Position numbers and translations under genes: made by a program. The notes under the pieces are model-generated. The model was not told where the DNA came from and did not search any database. It was given only the letters and a program-made list of their open reading frames with translations. 64,000 nucleotides of DNA, taken from contig JALJCS010000001.1 of assembly GCA_023055355.1 (NCBI GenBank), forward strand, positions 103,605,881-103,669,880, written 5' to 3'. How positions within the stretch are numbered: position 1 is the stretch's first letter; each line of letters begins with the position of its first letter. Source of the stretch: Agelaius tricolor (Eukaryota > Chordata > Aves > Passeriformes > Icteridae). This document shows positions 10,831-24,620 of this stretch, in pieces.

Positions 10831-12139
10831 TGAAGCATTTGGTTCCTTCTGCTGTTAAAGTTGGTGACAAAGATCCTATTGATCTGAGCAAGAACAGAAT
10901 TTGGTCCTAACTGTTGGATGTTGTGCCAGTGATTGAGGCTCCTTTAATGTAAATTGACATGCCTTAGTCTGACAAATTCTTTTCATTATGGGCACTAGGA
11001 TTGCTTCATGGCCTAAGGCATTCATGACTCTAAACTGTTCTTGGCATTTTAAAAAACAATTATTTTAAGCATATGCTGTCTCTTATTACATTTTTGGTAC
11101 TTAACTTCTCATGCTTCAGTACAAAGCCTGAAAACATGAACTAGTATAGCATAGGGCAAGGGAGGTGCACAGAAGTTGAGTAACAGAGTGCAGCAATTTT
11201 TTGCCGGTTCCTAAGTGCAGTGTCTGCATTTGAAATATCAAAGGGTAAATTCAGGACTCTGTTTAAGTTGGAGTACTCCCACCAGTTTTGGTGTAAGGAT
11301 CTAACATAAAGCATTTCATAATTATAAAAAAAAATAAATACTAGGCACAGGTGCTTTTCTGTCTCTATCTTTTAATTAATACTGGGTTTGTTTGGTTTTT
11401 TTTTTTTTTTTATATGAACTGCTTTTACTTCATTAACAAAGGTAGGATGCTGCCAGTCAGAACATCCACCACAATTTTGCTGTTCTTTAACAGTTTATTG
11501 TAGAGCTTATGATTACAGTCCTTTTTTTACAAGATATGACCTTCTAGAGTGTGCATGATATTCAGAAATTCACTCATGCCATGGCATAGATAGTATTGGT
11601 GCAATCAATCCTCTCAGCTGCACTGTATAAAGCTGCCAATGCAGAAAATATGGCAGCTCAGACTAAAGGAATGTAGGAAAATTCCTTGACCTACACTCCA
11701 GTTGGCAAATGTAATAACATTTAAGGGTAGAGGAAATGGTAAAAGAAGGAGAATAAGGGCAGGATTTTCCTGCTAAAAACTTAATAAAAGGAAAAAAGAA
11801 ATAGAAGAAAAAAGGACCAGACTACCTGTGTTAGCATGCCTTAACAAGAAAGAATCACTTAGTCAATTAAAAAAGTAAATGCTGGGTCTTCTGATGAACA
11901 TGTAAGAATATCTTAAAGGAATACTGTAGGGAAGAAAAGGCTGCTATTTTTCCCTATATTGAATAAATTTTATTTCTAATGTATATAAAGATATTTTGAT
12001 ATTATACAGAGGGACTGTCTGAAGGAGGAGTTAATTATCAATTTCTGTGGTAATTGTATTAGGGGCAACTGTGTAATTTTTCACCAAAATTAGATTCTAC
12101 TCTAACAGTGAAGCTAGCTAGGTGGTAGCACCTGAATAA
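10831..12139. other. Unique AT-rich spacer
   Basis: It contains a 16-base T run (11396-11411) and A/G-rich sequence at 11700-11830. 11570-11700 may be weakly conserved-looking (GCAATCAATC, AGCTGCACTG), but no firm feature is supported. Confidence 0.5.
11396..11411. repeat. Homopolymer T16
   Basis: Sixteen consecutive T residues follow a TTTGGTTTGG-like lead. It is a simple repeat and a likely site of length polymorphism and sequencing error. Confidence 0.9.
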
Positions 12140-12420
12140 TCGTATTTTTCATACTGTAGCAGCAGACAAATCAATTATGGATTCTCCCCCCCTCTCGTCT
12201 CTGTTAGTCATATTTGAAGTTTTGACACTGTGCATTCCGTTTATTTGCTGCTGGCCTAAAAATCCCCTGCATGCTGGGAAAACCTTTGTTCTCTGACAGA
12301 AGTAATAAAGCCGTCTGCACGATTCCCTCTTGTGAGACATGGAGTGCTCCTATTTTATTTAATCTGGTGGTGTGTAGCCTTTTCAAAGTAAGCACTTCAC
12401 AGGCTCTGAATGGGAAATGA
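12140..12420. promoter_or_regulatory. Candidate conserved non-coding element
   Basis: This block has a balanced, complex composition with preserved CpGs (at about 12198, 12238, 12313 and 12320) and motifs such as CAATTATGG, GGCCTAAAAATCCCC and TAATAAAGCCG. It lacks repeat features. The minus strand is open in two overlapping frames of 63 codons without recognisable products, so an exon cannot be wholly excluded. Regulatory DNA is my preferred reading, judged by appearance only. Confidence 0.25.
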
Positions 12421-13039
12421 CATCCCAGTGACTGGCCTGTGTGACCATAAAAAAAAAAAGTTTAAAAAAATATTAAAATTCTCCTGTCAAGGCAAAAAAA
12501 CCAATGACTTAATTTCAGATTGCCCCTCTTCTCAAGAAAGCTGCATGAGAAACTTGGGTCAAATGGGTTTTAGCTCTCATTTCTGCTGGAGCATGTGTCT
12601 TCCTGTGGAAGTGCTTCAGCTTTTCCCACTCTTCATTCACTCATTCCCACTGAATGGCAGCATACAGAAAATGAAGAGATCTAAATGCCAGCAGGAGGCT
12701 GGCCGCTTTCTTCTAGGCATGTCCTGAGCCCAGTCACCCAGAACAACTTGTGATCCCTGGACAAAGACTCTCACAGCAGGTGGCCATATCAAGAAATTTT
12801 CCTCCTGGAATTAGATATTATTCCAGGAATCACTACTGAGTCAAACATAATGCCCCATCCTGCTGGGTCAAGTAGGATTTCATTTCAATTTCTTTACACA
12901 ACGATGCGTTTCATCTTGTCTGCATACAATGACAGTGCTCAGGCATGAAATAAATTGAAGTGCTTGAAAGGCAGAATTATCCCTTGAACCTGCAGCATTC
13001 CCGACCCCCAAAACATACATTGTCAAGTGAGTTCCAGAT
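12421..13039. other. Spacer without supported feature
   Basis: A 105-codon plus-strand frame (12410-12727) has no recognisable domain and starts in A-rich sequence. A 6-bp inverted repeat, GCCAGC (12687-12692) and GCTGGC (12698-12703), contains a weak CTCF resemblance that I did not accept. Confidence 0.5.
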
Positions 13040-13260
13040 AAGCAGGATCTTCACCGAGTGTTTGTGCTGCTTGGCTTCCTTTAATCATACTCCCTTTTGT
13101 AAAAGGGATTTTTGAGGGGAAAGATAAATCATTGCTGAGGAAAAAGGTCATTTTCAAAAGGCTTTAAAAGCTTCATTTCATGTGGCTTTTCAAGGTGAAA
13201 CAGGTAATTCAGCGCAGTGAAAACCTTTTGTATTCAACTTAATTCACAGTTCACACTACC
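13040..13260. promoter_or_regulatory. Candidate conserved non-coding element with hairpin
   Basis: TCCCTTTT (13091-13098) and AAAAGGGA (13101-13108) form a perfect inverted repeat around GT. CpGs persist (CACCGAG near 13053, AGCGC near 13213). Several ordered motifs (TTTAATCATA, GATAAATCATTGC, AGGTGAAACAGG) and the absence of repeat words suggest regulatory DNA. No alignment was possible. Confidence 0.22.
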
Positions 13261-14733
13261 AAGAAAACAGTAGCAAAATAAGCTTGAATAAAATTCTTCA
13301 TTAAAACTGTTCTTATAGGTGTGTGAGCCACATTTTGTTGTTTGCTAATACATTGGCCTGAATATTGAAAAATAAATTTATGACTAATGCTGAGCTGTCT
13401 ATTCTGGCTTTAAATCATCTGTGCCTCCAATATTAGATCATTTTCTTCCTGTAGCACAAAAGGCATCAATCATTTCTTCTGGGAATCACTTTTGTTACAC
13501 ATCTACTGAATATAGTGATACTGAGACATCCAGGCATATCCAGGCACATTGGCATCCTGCTCACAACCAGAGGGAGACTCATATTTTTAGGATGGGGTAG
13601 CAAATATTTTGCAATGTTTCATAGATAATGAGCCTGCCCTATGATATAAGGACTTTTTCTTTACTTCCTTCAGACTACCAGTGTAGGCCTTACACATCCC
13701 TGGCCACAGGTCAGATATCTATCTTTCTTTAAGATATCTCTGCTTTCCATTTAAACCTCGAGATATGACCTCAGTGTAAGAATGACCAGAGTAGTATACA
13801 TAATTTGGTTAGTAGACTAAGTCATGATCCTTTCAACTATAATGAATACACTTCTTTTTTTTTTTTTCTAATTTTTCTTACTGAGCTGAGTATGCTCTAA
13901 AGCATGGCTACACACGTTTCACTGGGAACAACTGTGCAAAATGTTCATTAATGTTAATTGAATCATTTATAACCATAAATAATGACCCTGACTGAGAAAG
14001 TCTTCTTTCATAATGAGGACAAAATATTTTTAAAACATGCAAATGTATCAAGAATCAGATACACAGAAATGGATCCTATTTTCTTTCTTGTTTATCCCCT
14101 CACATAAAAATAATGTTAATTAAAATATCATCAGTTCTGAAACAGAGCACACACCTGCCCCAACCTATTATAGAGACTGAAGCTAGTCATATTTTATTAG
14201 AAATAGGTAGAAATGCTGCTAAAAATTAAATTTGTTTTCTGATATTACTTCATTCTTTTGTTATTTCCTCTTTCCAACCTGGTGAAATATCAAAACTAAG
14301 GAGATGCAACCAATATCACAGATAGAATATACCTGATGAGGGATCCCATAAAGAAATCATGTTCCCAAACTCATTTTCTTGTTCCAATCAAATATATTTG
14401 TTAAACAAAAGATAATACTCCTGCCTGCAAATCCTTCTTTGTGAAATACAGTTGTTTGTTAAAAACTATCTCAAAGGGACTGTGCCTAGCACATGGGATA
14501 AATCATACTTATGAACTGTGGCAAAGTACATAATGTAGGTGTGAATCTAGTTCAAATGTCTAATATTTTGCATCTCTCCAAACCGTAAGCCAGTGCCTAA
14601 TCAGTGCTCTTTAGCAACTGGAGGGGATAAATATATACTATTTATACAAAAATAATTGAAAGGATGACTTAATTTAGAAGAGAGATTGTCTGCCTTCAAA
14701 AAATAATTAGTATATTAATCTTGTGAAGCAATT

Positions 14734-14773
14734 GAATAATGATAATAATGATAAAAATAATAACAACAACAAA
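14734..14773. repeat. ATA/ATG/AAC trinucleotide-rich simple repeat
   Basis: Imperfect AATAATGATAATAATGATA units are followed by AACAACAAC. It is a decayed simple repeat. Confidence 0.8.
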
Positions 14774-17106
14774 GCATTTCTACTCTGCACATTTTTTATG
14801 CTATCCTGGTGGCTGCAAGAAGCCATATCAACCTTGGAAAGAATTCTTCTTCAGTATGTCCTTTAATGTGGATGAACCTGGCCTGGAATATAAGAGATAA
14901 TCAAGGTAGAAAATAATAAATATGAGAGAGGGAAGATGTAGGTTCAAAAAATTATTGTTAGGAGCAAAGCAAGTTATGAAGTCATTGATGTCCTTTTGGC
15001 TACTCAAAGGTAAGACTATTCAGAATTTTTCTCCATTCTTTCCATTCCTCCAGAAAAAAACTAGATGTGGTTCTCAAGGTAATTTAATCACAAGGGCAAT
15101 AACAGTTTTCACATAAAACCTTTCTCTTCAAGGCCATTGGTAGAACTTTAACCTAGAAAGGAAGGTATATATTCTATGCCAATAAAAATTTTGAACCTAA
15201 TTTTACTAATTCTAAAGTAAGTCAGGGCCTCTTAGTGTATTCCAGCATCTTCAGAAAAAAAAGTTACAGGGGAAATCCCAATTAATTTTCTGAAGTAGAT
15301 AATTAGCCTGTTAATATGATCTGAATCAGAAATATTATGTTGTGTATTGAATTTTTCCAAATGTGATAGATCAGGTAAAACCTTTATATTACATTTAAGT
15401 TCGTGACAAAATAAAAATATCACTCTTGTAAGGAAAAATGTACATTTCTCACAGTTATTATTTGGTCAGGATAGGAATTTACACTCCTTTGTGTCACGCA
15501 CCTATTTTTTGGTTTTAATCTTAAATTTCTGATTTTTTTTTCTTATCACATAGACATTAGATTGTTTTGTTGTTTTGGTTTTTTTCTAGCTTTTCAGCTG
15601 CTTTTCTCCATTTTTTTCCGTAAATCTTCATAATGCTGAAAGTTGCACCAAAAGCAGAAAGCAGTTTTCCACCTTTCAGAAAAACTATTTTTGTTTAGTA
15701 GGAAAGGGAAAGTTACATTTGTAAAGAAACAAACAAAAAACCCACACCAAGAAGATAATTCTAAAATTAGCCGAAAGAATCTATTACTATTAACAAATAC
15801 CAGTGTATCTAAAGTGACTTTTTTCATTGCCAACTGAAATGGCTTCATATAAGGAAAGACACAGAATGATTTTTCAGTAACCTTGTCCACTGGCTATGGA
15901 AAGGAGTAAAAAAGAAATTCATAAATTCAGCGTGGAGATAAAATGTTGTGGTGATGTTGTCTTAGACATAAGTCTTGCCAACACAAACATTTCTCTGTAA
16001 TCAGAGCCCCAGAAAGCTAATGACCTATTCTTTCAGAAGACAGGAAAAAAAACTGAGAGCACAGTTTGTTTTCATTTTTAAAGAATTACAAGCAATCATA
16101 AAAATGATGACACAGTTAATTTTGTTGCTTATAAAAACATACGCATTGTTTTTGCCTAGTTTTCTTAAGATTTAAAACAATTTCACTGGAAAAAAAATCA
16201 AAACAAAAGACCTTCCATTGTGATGAAGTGAATTCCCATAAATGTTTAGTCCAAAAAAATAATATTCCTTCTTCTTCTTTTCTTCTGATTGTTGAATCAA
16301 TGCTTATTCTGATTTGCAGCCAGAATACACAAAAAACCCTCAAAATTAAATGATTGTGATTTACCTTATAATTTTTCTACTTCATGAAAAAATGTTGCCA
16401 GTCAGTGTTGTTTGCTAACATATATTTCAATTTTTTCAAATTGACAAGAAAATGCTATTTTTTAACATGTATATTTATAATAAGCCATCACGAGAAATAC
16501 AGGGAAAATCACTTAAATCCCAACCAATCCACACACATTATGTTACAGAAAAGGTATTTTTATTCTGACTAAATTGATTTTATTTTCCAGGATTTGTTAA
16601 TTGAAAGAAACAAAGATACCTATCAGTCATTTTATAAATCAATATTCTTGGCTTGCTGCATTTACATCAATAACTATGTATTTCAGGGCAAGACTTTACA
16701 AGAATATTTTTCATATTTACATTAGTGATAAGCACAAACACACACATCATAGCCATTTCCTTTAGATGTATTCTTATCTGAAGTGTAACTGGTAATTTTG
16801 TTGCTGAAGCTGATGTTGAAGTGGTTCTAGGAATGCCAGATGAACAGTTATTATTGCTCATGATAAGCCTAGTCTTTCTTTAAATCAAAAAATAAATACG
16901 TAAAAATAGTATCATACAGTACTGACTGGTTTATGAAGTGTTTTGTGTGAACACATAAAATACATAAACATATCTTTGTATTACATAGTCCTTATTTTCA
17001 CACTCACTCTGATCTTCCATTAGTGGGTTGGCAAGTTGCACAAATGTGCATTTTCTTGAATGTATATGTGGGGGGGTTCCCTCCACACCTTTTTTTCATA
17101 GACACT

Positions 17107-17370
17107 TTAGCTTTTCCTGTTGAGAAGTCTATTAATCTCTTCCATGGGGAATGAAGCATCCATCCTCATCAGGAATTCATAAACCTGAATCTTTGGGTGC
17201 TTTGTTTCCCACTTGTGCAGGCACCAATCCTGCCACCATAGCAGATGAGGACAGGGAGCACAACCTGGAGTTCTGCTGCTCCCACACAGCAGCCCTTGGT
17301 GGAGGGATGTCAACCAGCTAAAACGAGCAAGGGCAACCACTGCATCTACCTGGAATTCTCTAATTAACAC
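17107..17370 (-). other. 87-codon open frame in a GC-richer patch; identity unknown
   Basis: The minus strand is open from an ATG ending at 17370 to a stop at 17107. The sequence is clearly less AT-rich than both flanks. The product has four Cys and five Trp, and ends in a Lys/Arg-containing stretch (EEINRLLNRKS). No family is recognised, and no retroelement word is identifiable. It may be an old repeat remnant, part of a non-coding transcript, or chance. Confidence 0.12.
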
Positions 17371-20300
17371 TTAACAGAACTCACACTTTTCTCAGCATTA
17401 ACAGCACGAGCTCCCTCAACTGAAACTGTCCGATAAACAAGATTAATTTCTTCTACAAGACAGAGCTAATAGACAAATTTTTTCAATTTTTTTCAGTATT
17501 ATGGGTTTGTTTAAAGAATCAGGTCCCTATCCACAATGCTGAGATTCCTGCAGTTTCAAATTAAGAGCACAACAAACAAGAATGACTTTAAATGTTTTAT
17601 ATATAGGCTATGACTTGTATTTAGAGTTTTTCAGTTTGTTCAAATGAAGAGGATAGAACTCGTCAAATCATGACAGATTTTGCTTTTCCTTTACTCTCAG
17701 TTCTCCTGTAGAACCTTGTGCTTTGGAGTCATAGGAGTATTGCTCAAGTACTTATTTATTCAGTGTCCATAAAATGAAAATTTAAGATATCTCTGCAGGT
17801 GAATTGCTGTAGATAGTGACATTATAGTATTATCTTGGGCAAATCTTTTCATTCTCCCTCCTTTTTCTATGCCTATATATGTGACTGTGGGAAAGGGAAG
17901 CAGGTTCTGTGCAAAATTGTGTGTTCTCACTCCCTGCTGACAGTGAAGATTCCCTTTCTGTTCTTTTAGAAGGAAAATGTGCTTTGTTTAGCCATTAATT
18001 CAAGGCCATATTTTGCTATTTCTATTTTTATAGTTTACTTTTTCACAACTGATTTGACTCTGACAGGCACTGTACACATACAAAAGGAAAGGAAAGACCA
18101 TGTCTTAAAGAATTCATGTCCTTAAGATAATAAAAGCCTTAGCAGATAAAAGGAAGGGGGTGGGGGGGAAAGCAAGATTAATGATTGATACAATAAACAG
18201 TTGTTTCTACATGTCAGTTCCAGGACCTTGCTTTTAATGCTTACACAAGGACCAGCAATGACTTCCAGTATTTAGATATGGAAAAGTCTCTCTCTTACCT
18301 GGAGAAGAAGGGAAGAGAGCAATGAATAAAAGATGTAAAAGTAGATTCCAGGAAATGATGGTGATAGAAGACCTTTTACAGGAATGCCAAGAAATACTAC
18401 CAATAAATACCACCCAGTCATCAAAATAAAAAATTGAATTGACTAGTACATCACATAAGAAAAAATAATTTAATCTATGAAAAAAAACCATTAAACTCCA
18501 TTCAAAATCTAGTCACAAACAAAGAATATTATGTTTAATTTGAAATTTTTTATGTAAGTTTAATAATTTGTATGTAACAAGAAAGAACATTATGACATTT
18601 CTTCCATTTATAGGCAGTGTTTTTGAAAAATATTATGATTTCTTCACTTAGAAGTTTCATTAGATTCCCTTAAACACAGGAGATCTATTTTGTGTCTCAA
18701 AAGTGTTATTCAGCTAAGGAACACAGGAGCTACATAACAACTAAAAGAGTCAGTGGTGTAGCATATACTAAAGTTAAGGATGCAGTCTTTCTCAATTTTA
18801 GAAATTAAGGTAAGAAGCTCCTCCAAAAACATTGAAATAAATATTTAAAGCTGGTTCATTAATTTTGTTTTTGTTACTGATTTACCAGTAGCACTTATAA
18901 TCTGCCAGGCATCTACCACCAACTACTTATAAATATTGAGTGCAGTATTCAGAACCAAACTCTTTCTAGTCCTGTAAGAACAAGTTATTTGATATTGAAT
19001 TAATCGCAACAAGCATTTTTAATCATAATAACCTTTTTAATAGATCTGTAGGGGTCATTTCACACATACAAAATGATGACATCAGTAAAAAGCCATTAGA
19101 CGTTCCTTTTGATTTGAGACTTTCAAGGCGAGTCATAATTTTCAAAAAGCTCTCACTATTGGAGAGCATCAACACCAATATAATTTTATTTTCCATGGCT
19201 CTTTTGGGAAAACTCTCTGTATTCCCAGTAATGCCTGAGGGAGTCACGCAGGGTCTTTAAGAGGGATTTATATTGAAACTGTTTAATTTTTGTTCAGATG
19301 AGCATGATGTGAAATAGGAAATACTTACCAAACATACATCAAAACCCACCATCCTGATGGTGGACTTGCTCTTCTAGAAAGATGCAAGACTAGGAGAATG
19401 GATCAAAATCAGTGAGGAATCAGCTTGATCCTCTTCCAGTTCTAACAGTAAAATTCATGATAATAAGCTGTACCATCCTTTGGCATCTAAGACATATTTT
19501 TCAAAATACAAAGTTATGTTTTTGGGTTTAAACCAGAAGATTTAAATGAAATAAATAAGTAAAGAAAGCCAATGGCCACATAGTACCGTTCTTATTCTCT
19601 GCAAAATAAATGCCAAGGAAATTGAAGAGTGGTTTTCTGCTTGTTTAATCCAACACCTGTAAATACAGCAAGTCTGATTAGTTTTAGATGAGACAAGGTA
19701 GTGAGATTAAACTTTGTATGGTCACCAAAATTCTAATCAACAAAAGAAAGCATGATTATTGTTACTTGTCTACAAGATGCAAAATATTTGTTGTTGGGCA
19801 GCAGATGTGTTTGATCAGCAAATTAAATGGTCTGAGATATGTTTTTATGGGTCTCCTACATGGGAAAATGAAGAAAGATCTGTTTTCACTAACTTTCAGT
19901 ATAGATTTCATACAAGTAAGTAAAATACATCCCTGTAAAATGGATTAGCTACTGAGATGTCTTACAAGGGGATATTTATCATGAGCAAGAGGCAACTTTA
20001 TCACTTCATATCAGGCATGACTGTATAGCAGCAAAAATTCCAAGAAAAAAGAACCTCATAATGGAAAAAAAAAAATCAAAGATCAGTTTCAGATATCTGA
20101 AATTTGCTTAGAAGATAATTATTTTGCATTGAGCAAAACACTCTTCAGCTGAGTAATAAAGCATGTGTAGAAAGGCAGAAATAGCAAAGCAGTACAAAGA
20201 CTTCAAGACAGATTGGATTAGGGGAACAATCTTGTCTCCATGTCTTCCATTTGACCAAGTCACTTGGGAAAAATCCTTTGTACAGAGATATACAGTTCTA

Positions 20301-23300
20301 CATTTGGGAGCTTGATGTATGCACTCATACTGTCAATAATGACAAAAATCTCTTTCCCTTGTGGTCAGCAGTCTCCACAGAACCTTCAGAGAAGGGATAT
20401 ACTTTGCTACTGGCCTCCAATATATGTCTTTGAAATTATGCCTGTGAGAGAGGAAAAAATAGAAACACAATTAAAATAAACTAAGGTCATTGAAGGTTAC
20501 TGAAAATTTAGCTAAAGATCTTCCAAATATAGTTTAGTAATACTTGCCCTGTGTTCTCAGCTAATGGTCTTATCCTAGTGCATTTCTGTTAATTTATACA
20601 TACAGAATTTAAGGACTCTAAAATTAAGAACAAACACTGTTTACTATAAACCAGTTATACTTGTTGGGGTGCAGTAACTATCTAATGTCAAAAGAATATA
20701 ATGATTTGTATTATGCTTACTTAAACTTTCTTTTTAAGGGTAAAGGTTCTACTTTGTGACCTAATATGTTGTCAAGACACAAATAATAAAATATGTAAAA
20801 ATATAGTTATGGAAATATAGAATAGTAGGGAATTAATGGCAAGAACAAAACCCATAATAGTGTACCTTTGAATCTATTTTTTTTTTCCACAGAACTAGGA
20901 CACATTCTAATTTATTTTTTGTATTTCAGAAATTAAAACATTAAACACAGTGTTTTGATTTTGTGACAAGACACATTATATCCATTTAGTGTAATTTCAA
21001 GTATAATAGATCAGTTTAAGAAATATGATTTCTTTTGTGTGTTTGAAGTTTGGTGCCTGATCATTTCATATAATATTATCCAGCTCTTGTGGGGAAAAAA
21101 CCAGATTTCCCACTCATCTTCTCCTAAAAAGTCATGATTTTATAGGACTGTATATTTATTTTTACAGGACTATGTCTATTTGTGTCCTCTTTTCCAAGGC
21201 AGTCTTTATGTAGAACATTTCCATAACTGTAAGCATCCTTTTCATCTTTTTCTGTATCTTTCCTAGATCTTTCAGAGGTGGATGAAGCATTTCAGAGCAC
21301 AAAACTCCTTAGAAAGGTGTATGATAACCTGAATGATTTCTTCTATTAGATCTATTCACAATTCCCTTTTTTAACCAGTTAGACTTGTGAAAGTGGGCAA
21401 GGTGAATTGGTAACATAAATCAGTAATATATATATGAGGAGATAGGTCACACATGGATGATATTCTTCTTTGGCATAACACATGTTCACAGAAAAAACAA
21501 GAGTCCAAGTCACTTTGATGCTCTCACTACCACACCTCAGATCAGGCTGGAATCACATGCCTGATGCTCACATGCAGTGAAGAGTGAAGAGTTAGAGCCA
21601 AAACACAGACTTGGAATACAGAGGCATCACTACCAACTTTAAAAAAGGTGTATGACGGTTTTCATTTGAATTACTGTCAAATATCTCATAGCTTTCACTG
21701 AGTCTCAGATGCAGTAAAGCCTTAAATATATGTCTACACTTAAGAATGGGGGGAAACATTAGCTTTAATGGCCAAGGTTCTGAAAAGGAAGGGAGGCTTA
21801 TGGGGAAGGATCTTTCACTAGACTAACTAGTAATGGGACCAGAAATGGATTTTGCACTTGAAAGTCTGTCTCTTTTTCCCTAGCTGTATCACTGGGTTTA
21901 TTAAAAGACATTCCTTCTCTCTGAATAGCTTGCTTAACTTACAACTTAAAGATGCCAGCAATTCTGGTGGAATCAATAAAGATATTTACATTCAAATGCA
22001 TATATTCATGCACTGTCAATGAATTGCCATCTAAAGTATACCTGACTCTAAAACAGAAAGTCAACAGCAGCCCTGTAAAGTGGAGATCACCTCTCTTCTT
22101 TGATAATTATTTAAAAATTCAATACTTGCTTGTCAGGGCATAATTTCCACATTATGGTTGCAGGCAAATCAGGTTTATAAAACCAAAAGTCATGCTTGAT
22201 GTAGTCTCAAATTGTCAGGCAAATGCAGTCTCCTATTTCATGGTCCAACTTCTCCTAAAGACAGAAGACACCTTGTGAATCAGAATTGTGTTTGCTTTTC
22301 TGTGATGGAGTTTGTCTCAGACATGCTTCCTTGAAGCAGGCTTGAGTTGAGCTGATGTTACTGGTTTCTCACACTTACAAGTGCCAAGGGGGAAAAAATT
22401 TAAAAGTTGTACATTTAAAAGTAGCATGCACCATTAAGCTGAGTCTACTGTTGTGGAGACGTGTGAATTGACTGATATATTGACACAGTGTTTAGTGCAG
22501 CAGAGCAGACCTGCACGTGGCTTGGGAGTCAAATAGGGAGGGGGAGGAGAGCTATTTGTTTTGTTATGTCAAACCATTCTGCTGTCTCTGAAAGGAAACT
22601 CATTTTGGGATAATGGAAGAACAGGCATAGAAACTCAAACAATAGCTGCTGGATCTTAAAAGACACCCACATGTAATTTATTTCCTTCCTTTTTTAATAG
22701 ACTGTTATGCAGTAAAGTGTCCATAGTGTTATTAAACTCATGTATTCAGAATATTATAAAAGAAAGTGAAGCATCTTCAAGCTGACAGGCACCTGTACTG
22801 AGAACAGCCAGTGTTTCTTTTCTTGATCCCAAAGATGCTGTTTTATGGCTCAAATTTTTTCTTCATTTTAAGAAAAGCATCCCTTCATTGTGTATGTTTA
22901 CAAGAAGCTCATTTTGTCTACATTCTCATTAGGTTTATTTTGTCATTGAGAGTGCAGAATGAAAGGTATTTTATTTCACATTTGCATTCGTGAGTTCAAA
23001 ATGAGGTTTTCAACATCAATCTAATTTGGCATCATGTTATCTGCACTCCTTGATCAACCCTTCATGTGGAATCCTTACGTAGTTTTTATTGCTGTTGATC
23101 AGATGTGGGAACTGTAAAGAAATGAGCCACTTTTTCCTTTATGGTTGTGGCTATTATTGAGGCAGCTAAAGTCTAAAGTAGATTAAAATTGCTACATGAT
23201 ATTAGTAAGGAAATGTAACAATTTTTCTGCTTACTCTGTTGAGTGATTCCATATTGTAGTATTTGCACTGAATGTAAATATATTGGAGCCACTCTTTTTC

Positions 23301-24592
23301 ACCCTTGGACTATACAGAGAAATACTGTTTGAAAACCCGATAGGCAGAAAAACACCAGAGAAATATAACAGGGAAGGTAGTTTGCACTGTAAATATTATA
23401 TTATTCTGCCAAAAGATAATTAAACTGAAATTATCAGCTCCTTAACATAATAAAAAGAGCATTGAGTATTTTATGGAGCAAAGAGGTATTTTTGGCATCT
23501 GGCTACAGCTTCTCTACAGACCTACTATATGAAATAAGTACCAGTTCAGGACTGCTTGCCAAAAACATTGTGTTAGAATAATGTTGGAAATTTCTTGTTG
23601 CTATTGTTGCTAATAATATTATCAGCATTATTTTTTAAAAAAGGTTTATTTGTAATATAGCAGAGATAAAATCAGGAAGAATGAGTTGTACAATGGAGGT
23701 GGCTCCCTAAGGCTTGATTGTTACCATTCACTTATACTTTTAGACTGAAAAATTTTTACTGTCAACATTTGTAGGGAAATTTGAATTGTCTTATAAAAAT
23801 GAAAAAGTTTCTAAAGAAAAAATGTAAGCTACTGATGTTGAGCACAGATTGTCCCATTCTGTTTTCTGTCCTCTCTCTTTGATTTCTTATTTTTTCTTTA
23901 TACAATAGGTGACCAAATAATATGGTGTCCATGAGGAGAATGTCAACAATTACCAGAAATAAGAGTTCTTTCTCTTCATTGAGTGTTGCAATTAATCTTA
24001 ACAGAAGAATACAGTGAATCATACATTAAATGGCTTAGTAGGTTAAATAAAAACTGGGCAGTAACCAAAAAGAAGAATAACAACATAGGGAATGAGACTG
24101 GTAAAAATACATAGCAGAAGAATTTAAACAGGAGCTACCACTTTGATTTGGCATTAAAAATATAATATAACATGAAATGGACGACAACTTTCAACTTTGT
24201 TCCAGAAATGAACTGGATACTCTCTTCATTTTGGGCCCGCTGATCCAAATGTAAACCAATCTTTTTGAAAAACTAAATACATAAAAGAGTATTTAATTCA
24301 CAACTGAAATCTATACCAAGGTTTAGATGTCTTTCTAATGGAAAAATGATTGCAAAAAGATATTGTGAAGCACTATTTGACACTGAGGTCATGCTACTCA
24401 CATACATTACACACAAGAAAGGACTCTTTATGCTTACTTACTAGAAAAGAGTTGTAGTTACTGCTTGAACTGATTAGTGTATTGTTTCAAAAATGCACTT
24501 TTGCCTATCAAAATTATTTCATTAAGGCCAGAGTGACATAGTACCACACAGCTGTAATTCAAATTTGTTGCCAGTGAGGCAATAAAAAGTGC

Positions 24593-24620
24593 TTTTTTTT
24601 TTCCTTTTTTTTTTTTTCTT
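24593..24620. repeat. Polypyrimidine (T-rich) tract
   Basis: T10, CC, T13, C, TT in succession. It is a simple repeat. No AG follows within the next few bases, so it is not a convincing splice acceptor. Confidence 0.85.

Noticed and set aside
12688..12701. CTCF-like CCAGCAGGAGGCTG
   Set aside because: Two mismatches fall at core positions, so it is not distinguishable from chance.
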